Assembly: GCF_000425105.1 (NCBI RefSeq)
Contig: NZ_AULD01000005.1
Coordinates: 496,001 to 560,000, forward strand
DNA length: 64,000 bases
Origin: Agrococcus lahaulensis DSM 17612
GTDB lineage: Bacteria; Actinomycetota; Actinomycetes; Actinomycetales; Microbacteriaceae
Reading direction: 5' to 3'
Shown here: positions 53,090 through 63,438 of the stretch, one piece after another
Position numbering within the stretch: position 1 is the first letter of the stretch
Layout: every line of letters starts with the position of its first letter
Position numbers and translations under genes: made by a program
The notes under the pieces: generated by a model
Seen by the model: only the letters and a program-made list of their open reading frames with translations
Databases searched by the model: none
What the model was told of the DNA's origin: nothing

Positions 53090-55461
53090 CGGGGCCGCTC
53101 GGCTTCGACGTCGACCCTTGGAGCCTCGGCCTGACGGGCGTCGACGTCGACCGGCTCGCGCATCGCGAGTCGCTCTTCGCGCTCTCGAACGGCCACATCG
53201 GCTGGCGCGGCAACCTCGACGAGGGCGACCCGCGCGGCGAGCCCGGCAGCTACCTCAACGGACTGTTCGAGGAGCGGCCGATGCCCTACGCCGAGGAGGG
53301 CTACGGCTACCCGGAGGTCGGCCAGAGCGTCGTCAACGTGCCGAACGGCCAGCTCGTGCGGCTGCTCGTCGACGACGAGCCCTTCGACATCCGCGAGGGC
53401 ACGCTCGCGCGGCACGAGCAGCGGCTCGACCTGCGCGCGGGCACGCTGCGCCGCGAGGTCGAGTGGACCTCGCCCGCGGGCCGCACGGTCCGGTTCACGA
53501 CCGAGCGGCTCGTCTCCTTCACGCACCGCTCGATCGCCGCGGTGCGCTGCGTCGTCGAGGCCGTCGACGGACCGGCGCGCATCGCGGTGCAGTCGGAGCT
53601 GCTCGCGAACGAGGGCCTCGAGGACGTGCACCCCGACCCGCGCGTGCAGGACGCGCTCGAGCAGCCGCTCGAGCCGCTCGAGCACCACGCGCGCGGTGCG
53701 GGCGCGACGCTCCTGCACCGCACGCGCCGCAGTCGGCTCGGCATCGCCGTCGCGATGGACCACGTCGTGCACAGCACCGCCGTCACGTCGCCCTCGGTCT
53801 CGAGCGACGCATCCGCCGACCTCGCCCGCACGACGATCGCCGCAGCGCTGCAGCCGGGGGAGCGGCTCGAGGTCGTCAAGCTCGTCGGCCACGAGTGGTC
53901 GGCCGAGCTCGCGCCCGCGACCTTGCGCGCTCGCGCGGAGGCGGCCGTCGACGACGCGCTGCGCGACGGCTGGACGGGCCTCGCCGAGGGGCAGCGCACT
54001 CGGCTCGACGAGCACTGGGCGTGCGTCGACGTCGAGGTCGAGGGGAGCCCGCGCCTGCAGCAGACGGTGCGGTTCGCGCTCTTCCACGTCTTCCAGTCGG
54101 CCGTGCGGCTCGAGCTGCGCTCCGTGCCCGGCAAGGGCCTCACGGGGAAGGGCTACGAGGGGCACACCTTCTGGGACTTCGAGGCGTTCGTGCTGCCCGT
54201 GCTGACATCGACCCTACCGGAGGCGGCGGCGCAGGCCCTGCGGTGGCGGCACGCGACGCTCGACCGAGCGAGGGAGCGCGCGAGGCACGTGCGGCTCGGC
54301 GGCGCGACGTTCGCGTGGCGCACGATCGACGGGCGCGAGAGCTCGGGCTACTGGCCGGCGAGCACCGCCGCGTTCCACGTCAACGCCGACATCGCCGCGG
54401 CGGTGCTGCACTACGTGCGCTCGACGCGCGACATCGCCTTCGAGCGCGAGGCGGGGCTCGAGATCCTCGTCGAGACGGCGCGGCTGTGGCGCTCGCTCGG
54501 CCGCCTCGACCCCGATGGCGGCTTCCACCTCGACGGCGTGACGGGGCCCGACGAGTACTCCGCCCTCGTCGACGACAACGTCTACACGAACGTCATGGCG
54601 CGCCGGAACCTCGAGGGCGCCGCGGCGGTCGCCCGCCGGCATCCGGACGTCGCGGCTCGGCTCGGCGTGCACGACGACGAGATCGAGGCGTGGGAGGCGG
54701 CGGCCGCGGCGATGGTCGTCCCCTTCGACGAGCGCCGGGGCGTGCACCCGCAGTCGGCGCGGTGGACGGAGCAGGCGCGCTGGGACTTCGAGGGCACGCG
54801 CGCCGACGAGTACCCCCTCCAGCGGCACTTCCCCTACGTCGAGCTCTACCGCAAGCAGGTCGTGAAGCAGGCCGACCTCGTGCTCGCGCTGCTGTTCGCC
54901 CACGACGCGTTCACGCTCGACGAGAAGGAGCGCGGCTTCGCCTACTACGAGCCGCTCACCGTGCGCGACTCGTCGCTCTCGGCGGTGCCCCAAGCGGTGC
55001 TCGCGGCCGAGCTCGGCCACCTCGAGCTCGCCGCCGACTACCTCGCCGAGGCCGCGACGATCGACCTCGACGACCTGCAGGGCGATGCGGATGCGGGAGT
55101 GCACCTCGCGTCGCTCGCGGGCGTGTGGATCGCGGTCACGGCGGGCTTCGGCGGCATGCGCGAGGGTGAGGACGGGCTCTCGTTCGCGCCCCGGCTGCCG
55201 CCCGGGACGACGCGCATCGCGTTCGGCATCCGCGTGCACGGCCGCGTGCTGCGCGTCGAGATCGAGCCGGAGCGGTCGACCTACCGGCTCGAGGCCGGCG
55301 AGCCGCTGTCGATCCGCCACTTCGGCGACGAGCTCGAGCTGACGGCGGGCGAGGCGATCAGCGCTCCGACCCCGCCGCTCGTCGTGCGGGGCGAGCGGCC
55401 GACGCAGCCGCGGCACCGGGTGCCGCGGCCCTTCCGCGAGGCGCTCGGCGACGCGCAGTAG
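53086..55461 (+). CDS. Glycoside hydrolase family 65 disaccharide phosphorylase
   Basis: A 791-residue GH65 protein. The N-terminal beta-sandwich starts HRESLFALSNGHIGWRGN, the (alpha/alpha)6 barrel contains TGKGYEGHTFWDFEAFVLP and the catalytic acid Glu490 in GPDEYS, and the C-terminal part includes KQADLVLALL and a small jelly roll. GH65 phosphorylases convert trehalose, maltose, kojibiose or nigerose plus phosphate to beta-glucose 1-phosphate and glucose. A beta-phosphoglucomutase is often adjacent but is missing here; a PfkB kinase takes its place. The specific sugar cannot be read from sequence. Confidence 0.92.
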   Translation: MTGPLGFDVDPWSLGLTGVDVDRLAHRESLFALSNGHIGWRGNLDEGDPRGEPGSYLNGLFEERPMPYAEEGYGYPEVGQSVVNVPNGQLVRLLVDDEPFDIREGTLARHEQRLDLRAGTLRREVEWTSPAGRTVRFTTERLVSFTHRSIAAVRCVVEAVDGPARIAVQSELLANEGLEDVHPDPRVQDALEQPLEPLEHHARGAGATLLHRTRRSRLGIAVAMDHVVHSTAVTSPSVSSDASADLARTTIAAALQPGERLEVVKLVGHEWSAELAPATLRARAEAAVDDALRDGWTGLAEGQRTRLDEHWACVDVEVEGSPRLQQTVRFALFHVFQSAVRLELRSVPGKGLTGKGYEGHTFWDFEAFVLPVLTSTLPEAAAQALRWRHATLDRARERARHVRLGGATFAWRTIDGRESSGYWPASTAAFHVNADIAAAVLHYVRSTRDIAFEREAGLEILVETARLWRSLGRLDPDGGFHLDGVTGPDEYSALVDDNVYTNVMARRNLEGAAAVARRHPDVAARLGVHDDEIEAWEAAAAAMVVPFDERRGVHPQSARWTEQARWDFEGTRADEYPLQRHFPYVELYRKQVVKQADLVLALLFAHDAFTLDEKERGFAYYEPLTVRDSSLSAVPQAVLAAELGHLELAADYLAEAATIDLDDLQGDADAGVHLASLAGVWIAVTAGFGGMREGEDGLSFAPRLPPGTTRIAFGIRVHGRVLRVEIEPERSTYRLEAGEPLSIRHFGDELELTAGEAISAPTPPLVVRGERPTQPRHRVPRPFREALGDAQ

Positions 55462-55472
55462 CGGCGCCTCGA

Positions 55473-55558
55473 CCTCGATACGCCGCCTGCGGCGGCTACT
55501 CGGCCTTGAGTCCTGCGCGCGCAACGCGACTGCGTCGCATTGCGCGCTCCGGACTCAA
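55473..55558. repeat. Palindromic dispersed element A, copy 2
   Basis: 86 bp, aligning without gaps to 4712-4797 at 75 positions. Its stems are better paired than copy 1: small hairpin GCCGCC-TGC-GGCGGC, outer arms TTGAGTCC/GGACTCAA, middle arms GCGCGCAA/TTGCGCGC, centre GCGAC-TGC-GTCGC. It separates the convergent GH65 and holin-like genes, and the TGA stop of the latter (55555-55557) lies in the right arm. Confidence 0.85.
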
Positions 55559-55959
55559 CGCTCCCTCGGCCGCTCCTTGCCCACGACGGGCCGCATGACG
55601 ATCGTGATGAGCCACGTGAGGAACGCGATGCACACCGCCGCGAGCATCCCCCACCAGAACGACTCGACCCGGATGCCGAAGCCCACGGCCTCGGAGATCC
55701 AGTGGACGATCATGAGCAGGAAGGCGTTCACGAACAGCGCGACGATCCCGAGCGTCAGGATGTAGAGCGGGAACGCGACGATCCGGATGAGGTTGCCGAT
55801 CGTCGCGTTGATGACCGCGAAGACGAGGGCGACGCCGAGCGTCGTGAGCGCCACGTGCCACCACTCGTCGCCGAAGGGCACGATCTCGATGCCCGGCACG
55901 AAGAGCGTGACGAGCCAGATGGCGACGGCGGTGAACACGACGCGCAGCAGGAATCGCAT
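55555..55959 (-). CDS. Phage holin family (Phage_holin_4_2-like) membrane protein
   Basis: A 134-residue protein with four hydrophobic segments and the typical features WLVTLFVPGIEI, VFAVINATIGNLIRI and ILTLGIVALFVNAFLLMIV. Despite the Pfam name these are ordinary chromosomal membrane proteins of unknown role; no phage genes are nearby. ATG 55959 is chosen; ATG 55980 would add seven residues. The stop codon is inside repeat element A. Confidence 0.85.
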   Translation of the reverse strand: MRFLLRVVFTAVAIWLVTLFVPGIEIVPFGDEWWHVALTTLGVALVFAVINATIGNLIRIVAFPLYILTLGIVALFVNAFLLMIVHWISEAVGFGIRVESFWWGMLAAVCIAFLTWLITIVMRPVVGKERPRER

Positions 55960-56019
55960 GCGGCCGATTCTTCCACCCATATCCCAGCGGGGCGTCGACG
56001 CTCGCAATAGCCTGAGGCG

Positions 56020-57078
56020 GTGACCGTGCGACTTCGACCCGAGATTGCTGCCGTCCCCCCGTACCAGCAGGGGCGACCGGCCCCCGAGGGCGGGTTCAAG
56101 CTCTCGAGCAACGAGAACCCCTTCCCGCCGCTGCCGGCGGTCGTCGAGGCAGTGCAGCGCGAGGCCGAGCGGGTCAACCGGTACCCGCGCCCCGGCTCGC
56201 CGCAGCTCCAGCAGCAGCTCGCCGAGGAGCTCGGCGTCGACGCCGAGCGCATCCTCATCGGCGACGGCTCGGCGTCGCTCCTGCAGCAGCTCATCCACGC
56301 CGTCGCGGGCCCGGGCGACGAGGTCGTCTACGCCTGGCGCTCCTTCGACGCGTACCCGCTCTTCGTCCGCACCGGCGGTGCGACGCCCGTCGAGGTGCCG
56401 CTCGACGCCGAGCACCGCCACGACCTCGACGCGATGGCCGACGCGATCACGGACCGCACGCGCGCCGTGATCGTCTGCAGCCCCAACAACCCCACCGGCA
56501 CGATCGTCACCCCCGACGAGCTCGACCGCTTCCTCGCGCGCGTGCCCGACGACGTGCTCGTCATGCTCGACGAGGCCTACATCGAGTTCGTGCGCGAGCC
56601 CATCCCCGACGGCATCGCGCTGCAGCGCGAGCGCGAGAACGTCGTCGTGCTCCGCACCTTCTCGAAGGCGTACGGCCTCGCGGGCCTCCGCGTCGGCTAC
56701 GCCGTCGGCGACCCCTCCGTGCTGCGCGGCGCCGACCTCACGGGCGTGCCGCTCTCGCAGACGGCGCTCGGCGCCGCCGCGGCGCTCGCTGCCCTCGCCC
56801 ACCGCGACGAGACCTTCGGCCGCATCCAGCAGGTCGTCGAGCACCGCGATGCCCTGTGGCAGCGGCTCGTCGACGAGGGCGTGCCCGTGCCGCGGCCGCA
56901 CGGCAACTTCGTCTGGGTGCCGTCGCAGCCGGGGCAGGAGGACGCGATCCACGAGATCCTCTTCGACCACCTCCTCGTCGCGAAGGTCTTCCCCGAGGGC
57001 ACACGCATCTCGATCGGCGAGCCCGAGGCCGACGAGCACGTCGTCGCGGCGGCGAAGGCGATCCAGGCGCTCCAGTGA
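56020..57078 (+). CDS. hisC: Histidinol-phosphate/aromatic aminotransferase
   Basis: A 352-residue class I/II aminotransferase of the HisC type. FKLSSNENPFPP at the start, SPNNPTGTIV in the middle and the PLP-binding Lys in TFSKAYGLAGLRVGY. HisC works in histidine synthesis, but the second actinobacterial copy (Pat) is an aromatic aminotransferase. Placement in an operon with branched-chain 2-oxoacid dehydrogenase genes favours a transaminase role. GTG 56020 has TAGCCT six bases upstream (leaderless). The stop overlaps the bkdA GTG. Confidence 0.88.
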   Translation: MTVRLRPEIAAVPPYQQGRPAPEGGFKLSSNENPFPPLPAVVEAVQREAERVNRYPRPGSPQLQQQLAEELGVDAERILIGDGSASLLQQLIHAVAGPGDEVVYAWRSFDAYPLFVRTGGATPVEVPLDAEHRHDLDAMADAITDRTRAVIVCSPNNPTGTIVTPDELDRFLARVPDDVLVMLDEAYIEFVREPIPDGIALQRERENVVVLRTFSKAYGLAGLRVGYAVGDPSVLRGADLTGVPLSQTALGAAAALAALAHRDETFGRIQQVVEHRDALWQRLVDEGVPVPRPHGNFVWVPSQPGQEDAIHEILFDHLLVAKVFPEGTRISIGEPEADEHVVAAAKAIQALQ

Positions 57079-58184
57079 CCGGCACCGAGCCCATCCGCCT
57101 GCTCGACGAGGCGGGCGAGGCGGTCGTCACCGCCGAGAACGAGCAGTGGCGCGCGATCGCCGACGAGCTCTCGACCGACGACCGGCTCGCGATGCACGGC
57201 GAGATGCTGCGCACGCGCCGCTTCGACGTCGAGGCCGGCCACCTGCAGCGGCAGGGCAAGCTCGGCCTCTGGGTGCCCTCGCTCGGGCAGGAGGGCGCGC
57301 AGGTCGGCGCCGCGTGGGCGGCTCGCCCGCAGGACACGCTCTTCCCGAGCTACCGCGAGCACCTCATCGCGCTCCACCGCGGCGTCGACATGCTGCAGAT
57401 CATCGACATCTTCCGCGGCGCCGCGCACGGCGGCTGGAGCCCGACGGAGCTCCCCGGCATGCGCATCTACTCGCTCGTGATCGCGACGCACGCGCTCCAC
57501 GCGACGGGCTACGCGATGGGCATCGGCCTCGACGGCGCGAGCGGCACGGGCGACGCGTCCGTCGACGAGGCGGTCATGGCGTTCTACGGCGACGGTGCGG
57601 CGAGCCAGGGCGACGCGAGCGAGGGGCTCGTCTTCGCCGCGAGCTACGACGCGCCGATCGTGTTCTTCGTGCAGAACAACAAGTGGGCGATCTCGGTGCC
57701 CTCGACCCGGCAGAGCCGCTTCCCGCTCCACGAGCGCGCGCGCGGCTTCGGGCTCGAGGCCGCGTGGGTCGACGGCAACGACCCGCTCGCCTCCTTCGCG
57801 GTGTCGAGGCGGATGCTCGACGAGGCCAGGCAGGGACGCCCGGGCTACGTCGAGGCCGACACCTACCGCATGGGCGCCCACACGACGAGCGACGACCCGA
57901 CCCGCTACCGCTCGCGCGACGAGGAGGAGGCGTGGGCCCGGCGCGACCCGATCGCGCGCCTCGCCGCCCACTTGCGCTCCCTCGGCGTCGACGACGCCGC
58001 GCTCGCCGAGCAGGAGCAGCGGGCCGCCGACGAGGCCGCCGACATGCGCCGCCGCACGCTCGAGGCGCCCGCCGCGGCGAGCGACGACATCTTCGACCAC
58101 GTCTACGCCGACCCGCATCCGCTCATGGCCGAGCAGAAGGCGGCGCTCGCCGAGTTCGAGGCCTCGTTCGGGAGCGACGCATGA
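57075..58184 (+). CDS. bkdA: Branched-chain 2-oxoacid dehydrogenase E1 alpha subunit
   Basis: A 369-residue thiamine-diphosphate enzyme subunit with the TPP motif GDGAASQGDASEG ending in FVQNNKWAIS, and the RSRFPLHERARGFG region. With the next two genes it forms the E1/E2 part of a branched-chain 2-oxoacid (or related) dehydrogenase. GTG 57075 overlaps hisC. A pyruvate dehydrogenase E1 alpha of the same family is the alternative; the gene order and length fit the branched-chain type. Confidence 0.9.
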   Translation: MTGTEPIRLLDEAGEAVVTAENEQWRAIADELSTDDRLAMHGEMLRTRRFDVEAGHLQRQGKLGLWVPSLGQEGAQVGAAWAARPQDTLFPSYREHLIALHRGVDMLQIIDIFRGAAHGGWSPTELPGMRIYSLVIATHALHATGYAMGIGLDGASGTGDASVDEAVMAFYGDGAASQGDASEGLVFAASYDAPIVFFVQNNKWAISVPSTRQSRFPLHERARGFGLEAAWVDGNDPLASFAVSRRMLDEARQGRPGYVEADTYRMGAHTTSDDPTRYRSRDEEEAWARRDPIARLAAHLRSLGVDDAALAEQEQRAADEAADMRRRTLEAPAAASDDIFDHVYADPHPLMAEQKAALAEFEASFGSDA

Positions 58185-59161
58185 CCGCCGGCCAGACCAT
58201 GCCGATCGCGAAGGCGCTGAACTCGGCGCTCCGCGAGGCGATGCGCGCCGACGAGAAGGTGCTGCTCATGGGGGAGGACATCGGCCCGCTCGGCGGCGTC
58301 TTCCGCATCACCGAGGGCCTGCACGCCGAGTTCGGTGACGGGCGGGTGCTCGACACCCCGCTCGCCGAGTCGGGCATCATCGGCACCGCGATCGGGCTCG
58401 CGATGCGCGGCTACCGCCCGGTGATCGAGATCCAGTTCGACGGCTTCGTCTACCCCGGCTTCGACCAGATCGTCTCGCAGCTCGCGAAGATGCGCGCCCG
58501 CCACCGCGGCGCCGTCTCGATGCCGGTCGTCATCCGCATCCCGTACGGCGGCCACATCGGCGCCGTCGAGCACCACCAGGAGAGCCCCGAGGCGTACTTC
58601 GCCCACACGGCGGGCCTGCGGGTCGTGAGCCCCTCGACGGCGAACGACGCGCACTGGATGCTGCGGCAGGCGATCGAGAGCGACGACCCGGTGATCTTCC
58701 TCGAGCCGAAGGCGAAGTACTGGACGAAGGGCGAGGTGCTCGACGCGCCGACCGCCGCGCTCCACGACGCGGTCGTCGCGCGAGAGGGCACCGACGTGAC
58801 GCTCATCGGCCACGGCGCGATGGTGCACGTGCTGCTGCAGGCGGCCGAGATCGCCGCCGGCGAGGGCACGAGCTGCGAGGTCGTCGACGTGCGGTCGCTC
58901 TCGCCGATCGACTGGGCGCCGCTCGTCGCCTCGGCCCAGCGCACCGGCCGCGTCGTCGTCGCCCAGGAGGCGCCCGGCCACGCATCGGTCGGCTCCGAGA
59001 TCGCCGCGACGATCGCCGAGCGCGCCTTCTACTCGCTCGAGGCGCCCGTCCAGCGGGTGTCGGGCTTCGACACCCCGTTCCCGCCCGCGCAGCTCGAGGA
59101 CGTCTACCTGCCCGACGCCGACCGGGTGCTCGCGGCCGTCGACCGCGCGCTGGCCCACTGA
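58181..59161 (+). CDS. bkdB: Branched-chain 2-oxoacid dehydrogenase E1 beta subunit
   Basis: A 326-residue E1 beta with MGEDIGPLGGVFRITEGL, the PYGGHIGAVEHHQESPEAYF region and VVDVRSLSPIDW near the end. It completes the heterotetrameric E1 that decarboxylates the 2-oxo acid. ATG 58181 overlaps the bkdA stop by four bases. The E2 gene follows after 30 bases. Confidence 0.95.
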   Translation: MTAGQTMPIAKALNSALREAMRADEKVLLMGEDIGPLGGVFRITEGLHAEFGDGRVLDTPLAESGIIGTAIGLAMRGYRPVIEIQFDGFVYPGFDQIVSQLAKMRARHRGAVSMPVVIRIPYGGHIGAVEHHQESPEAYFAHTAGLRVVSPSTANDAHWMLRQAIESDDPVIFLEPKAKYWTKGEVLDAPTAALHDAVVAREGTDVTLIGHGAMVHVLLQAAEIAAGEGTSCEVVDVRSLSPIDWAPLVASAQRTGRVVVAQEAPGHASVGSEIAATIAERAFYSLEAPVQRVSGFDTPFPPAQLEDVYLPDADRVLAAVDRALAH

Positions 59162-59191
59162 CCATGGCCCACTGAGACGGAAGGACCTCCC

Positions 59192-60514
59192 ATGCAGGAG
59201 TTCAGGCTCCCCGACCCGGGTGAGGGGCTCACCGAGGCCGAGATCGTCCGGTGGCGCGTGCGCCCCGGCGACACCGTCGCCGTCAACGACGTGCTGCTCG
59301 AGGTCGAGACGGCGAAGTCGCTCGTCGAGCTGCCGAGCCCCTTCGAGGGCACCGTCGAGGCGCTGCTCGTCGAGGAGGGCCAGACCGTCGAGGTCGGCAC
59401 CCCCATCATCCGCGTCGCGGGGGGCGATCCCGGCGAGGTCGAGTCGGGCAAGCCGACCGAGCAGTCGGTCGAGCCGGATGCGTCCGGCGGCGCCGTGCTC
59501 GTCGGCTACGGGGTGCGGGGCGGTGCCGAGACCCGCCGCCGGAAGCCCCGCACGGTGCAGCAGCCGCCGACGCAGGCCGCGCCCGCGCCCGCGGCGCCCG
59601 CGCCCGCCGCCGCGGAGCCGGTCGCGCCCGCGGAGCACCGCGACGCATCCGCCCCGGTGCTGGCGAAGCCGCCCGTGCGGAAGCTCGCGAAGGACCTCGG
59701 CGTCGACCTGCGGCAGGTGCCGGCGACCGGTCCGATCGGCGATGTCACGCGCGACGACGTGCAGCGTGCGGCCCAGGCGGCGACGCCGGCTGCCGCGCCG
59801 GCCGCCCGCACCGCGTGGACGGGCGGGCGCGAGGAGCGCATCCCCGTCAAGGGCGTGCGGCGGGCGACCGCGCAGGCGATGGCGCACTCGGCGTTCACGG
59901 CGCCGCACGTGTCGGTCTTCACCGAGGTCGATGCGACGCGCACGATGGAGCTCGTGAAGCGGCTCAAGGCGTCCGACGGCTTCGCGGGCGTCAAGGTGTC
60001 GCCGCTGCTCATCATGGCGAAGGCGATCCTGTGGGCGATCGAGCGCTCACCGGAGGTGAACTCCACGTTCACGCCCGAGGAGCTCGTCGTGCACCGCTAC
60101 GTCAACCTCGGCATCGCCGCCGCGACGCCGCGCGGCCTCCTCGTGCCCAACATCAAGGACGCGCAGGAGCTCTCGCTCGTCGACCTCGCGCGGGCGATCG
60201 AGCGGCTCACGCTCACGGCGCGCGAGGGCCGCACGCCGCCGGCCGACATGCAGCACGGCACCTTCACGATCACGAACATCGGCGTCTTCGGGATGGACAC
60301 CGGCACGCCGATCCTCAACCCGGGCGAGAGCGGCATCATCGCGCTCGGCGCGATCCGGCAGAAGCCGTGGGTCGTCGACGGCGAGGTGCGGCCGCGCTGG
60401 GTCACGACCGTCGGCGGCTCGTTCGACCACCGCGCGGTCGACGGCGACGTCATCAGCCGCTTCGTGGCCGACGTCGCGTCGGTCCTGGAGGAGCCGGCGC
60501 TGCTCGTCGACTGA
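59192..60514 (+). CDS. bkdC: Dihydrolipoamide acyltransferase E2 of the 2-oxoacid dehydrogenase
   Basis: A 440-residue E2. A single lipoyl domain with Lys42 in VETAKSLVE, an Ala/Pro-rich linker (about 115-150), a peripheral subunit-binding domain ([15 protein letters not shown]) and the catalytic domain with [15 protein letters not shown]. It transfers acyl groups to CoA. ATG 59192 has GAAGGACC upstream. No E3 gene follows; a shared lipoamide dehydrogenase elsewhere must serve it. Element B copy 2 starts three bases after the stop. Confidence 0.95.
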   Translation: MQEFRLPDPGEGLTEAEIVRWRVRPGDTVAVNDVLLEVETAKSLVELPSPFEGTVEALLVEEGQTVEVGTPIIRVAGGDPGEVESGKPTEQSVEPDASGGAVLVGYGVRGGAETRRRKPRTVQQPPTQAAPAPAAPAPAAAEPVAPAEHRDASAPVLAKPPVRKLAKDLGVDLRQVPATGPIGDVTRDDVQRAAQAATPAAAPAARTAWTGGREERIPVKGVRRATAQAMAHSAFTAPHVSVFTEVDATRTMELVKRLKASDGFAGVKVSPLLIMAKAILWAIERSPEVNSTFTPEELVVHRYVNLGIAAATPRGLLVPNIKDAQELSLVDLARAIERLTLTAREGRTPPADMQHGTFTITNIGVFGMDTGTPILNPGESGIIALGAIRQKPWVVDGEVRPRWVTTVGGSFDHRAVDGDVISRFVADVASVLEEPALLVD

Positions 60515-60517
60515 GCA

Positions 60518-60584
60518 GCCGCTCCCGACGCCCGGGACGGGCGTCGGCGCTGGGGTCGCGCTCGAGGCCCGAAAGGGCCTCGAG
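60518..60584. repeat. Two-hairpin dispersed element B, copy 2 (bkdC-nadE gap)
   Basis: First hairpin GACGCCC-GGGA-CGGGCGTC region, second CTCGAGGCCC-GAAA-GGGCCTCGAG. Thirty of the first 33 bases match 15959-15991, and two of the three differences are a compensating pair in the first stem; the second stem also differs by a compensating pair. It ends two bases before the nadE stop and could be a bidirectional terminator. Confidence 0.8.
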
Positions 60585-60586
60585 CC

Positions 60587-61444
60587 CTAGCTCCACCGCG
60601 CCTGCGGCCGCCACCACTCGTCGTCGGGCGTGACGGGCATGCGGCGCTTGTGCTCGGTGCGCGTGTACCGGTCGACGATCTGCTCCGCGACCGCAGGCTC
60701 GACGTCGCGCCCCTCGAGGAAGGCGTCGATCTGCTCGTAGGCGAGGCCGAGCTCGGCCTCGTCCGTCTGGCCCGGGCGCTCGTCGAGCAGGTCGGCCGTC
60801 GGCGCCTTCTGCCACAGCCGCTCGACGGCGCCGAGCTCGCGCAGGAGCTGCTTGCCCTGCCGCTTCGTGAGGCCGGCGAGCGGCAGCACGTCGGCCCCGC
60901 CGTCGCCGTACTTCGTGTAGAAGCCCGTGACGCCCTCGGCCGCGTGATCGGTGCCGATCACGAGCAGGCCGAGCTGGCCGCCGATCGCGTACTGCGCGAT
61001 CATCCGCGCCCGCGCCTTGACGTTGCCCTTGTGGTAGTCGTCGACCTCGCCGACGCCCGCTTCGATCGACGCCTCGAGCGCGTCGACGCCCGGCTTGACG
61101 TCGACCGTCACCTCGCGGTCGGCGCGGATGAAGTCGAGCGCGAGCTGCGCGTCGTCCTCGTCGTGCTGCACGCCGTAGGGGAGGCGCACGCCGACGAAGC
61201 TCGCCTCCCCGCCGGCCGCCCGCACGCGCTCGACGGCGAGCTGCGCGAGCCGGCCGGCGAGCGTCGAGTCCTGCCCGCCGGAGATGCCGAGCACGAAGCC
61301 CTTCGCCCCCGTGTGCGCGAGGTAGTCGACGAGGAACCGCACGCGGCGCTCGAGCTCGGCGGGCGGGTCGATGGTCGGTCGGGATCCCAGGGCGGCGATG
61401 ATCGCGGACTGCGCGGCGCCGGCTGCTTCAGTGGAGCGCTCCAT
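60587..61444 (-). CDS. nadE: Ammonia-dependent NAD+ synthetase
   Basis: A 285-residue NadE with the PP-loop SGGQDST at residues 55-61, [20 protein letters not shown] in the middle and [10 protein letters not shown] near the end. It amidates deamido-NAD. The length (about 275) is that of the short, ammonia-using form without a nitrilase domain. ATG 61444 is chosen; the frame upstream crosses the znuA promoter. Confidence 0.95.
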   Translation of the reverse strand: MERSTEAAGAAQSAIIAALGSRPTIDPPAELERRVRFLVDYLAHTGAKGFVLGISGGQDSTLAGRLAQLAVERVRAAGGEASFVGVRLPYGVQHDEDDAQLALDFIRADREVTVDVKPGVDALEASIEAGVGEVDDYHKGNVKARARMIAQYAIGGQLGLLVIGTDHAAEGVTGFYTKYGDGGADVLPLAGLTKRQGKQLLRELGAVERLWQKAPTADLLDERPGQTDEAELGLAYEQIDAFLEGRDVEPAVAEQIVDRYTRTEHKRRMPVTPDDEWWRPQARWS

Positions 61445-61499
61445 GGCCGGAAGCCTACGCGCGCCGTGTGTCGGGCGTGTTGCGGAAGGCTGCGTGAAA

Positions 61500-61529
61500 T
61501 TGACAATCGTTCTCAACAGCACCTACCGT
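61500..61529 (+). promoter_or_regulatory. Zur-like operator and promoter of the metal ABC importer
   Basis: TTGACA (61500-61505), 18 bases and TACCGT (61524-61529). The imperfect 7-1-7 palindrome TGACAAT-C-GTTCTCA (61501-61515) overlaps the -35, as for a zinc- or manganese-responsive repressor. Confidence 0.6.
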
Positions 61530-61570
61530 GGATGTGCGCGGCAGGGTGCCGTGCTGGACAAGGACTGCAG

Positions 61571-62628
<1,058 letters not shown>

Positions 62629-62632
<4 letters not shown>

Positions 62633-63438
62633 GCGAACCCGTCGTCGAGATCGCCGACGCCTCCTTCGGCTACGGGGGAGCGCCGGTGCTCTCGGGCGTC
62701 TCGTTCGAGGTGCGCGCGGGCGAGGCGGTCGCGCTCATCGGGCCGAACGGCGCGGGCAAGTCGACCCTGCTCGCGGGGCTGCTCGGGCTCGCGCAGCACG
62801 AGGCGCGCGTGTTCCGCGTGCCGGCCGCGCGCGGCGAGATCGGCACGCTCCCGCAGTCGAGCGAGATCGACCCGGCGTTCCCCGTCACGCTCGAGCAGGT
62901 CGTCGCGATGGGCCGCACGCCGCGGCTCGGCCTCAAGTGGCCCGGCAGGGCCGACAGGCGCATCGTCGCCGAGGCGATCGAGGCGGTCGGGCTCACCGAG
63001 CACCGCGGCACGCGCTTCGGCGACCTCTCGGGCGGCCAGCGCCAGCGCGCGCTCCTCGCGCGCGCCCTCGCGGGCGAGCCGCGCCTGCTGCTGCTCGACG
63101 AGCCGTTCAACGGCCTCGACCACGGCTCGCGCGACGCGCTGCTCGAGACGGTGCGGCGCCTCAAGGCGCAGGGCGTCGCCCTCCTCATCACGACGCACGA
63201 CCTCGACCTCGCGCGCGCGGTGTGCGATCGCACCCTGCTCGTCAACGGGCGGCAGATCGCCTTCGACGAGACCGGATGCGTCCTCACGCTCGAGCGCGTC
63301 GAGGCCGCGTTCGCGAGCCACGTGATGGAGATCGACGGGCACACGCTCGCGACGACCGAGCACCACGCCGCCGCGCACGGCGCGCACCACCACCACGTGC
63401 TGCAGGACGACGGCGCCGCGGGCGCCGAGCACCGATGA
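62629..63438 (+). CDS. znuC: Zinc/manganese ABC transporter ATPase
   Basis: A 269-residue ABC ATPase with Walker A GPNGAGKST at 38-46, signature LSGGQRQRAL, Walker B LLLLDEPFNGLD and the H-loop TTHDLDL. The C-terminal tail is His-rich (HHAAAHGAHHHH), unusual and probably metal-sensing or metal-buffering. It overlaps both neighbours by four bases. Confidence 0.93.

Noticed and set aside
55555..55959. Prophage remnant suggested by the holin-family protein
   Set aside because: The family is a common chromosomal membrane protein group; no other phage gene is nearby.
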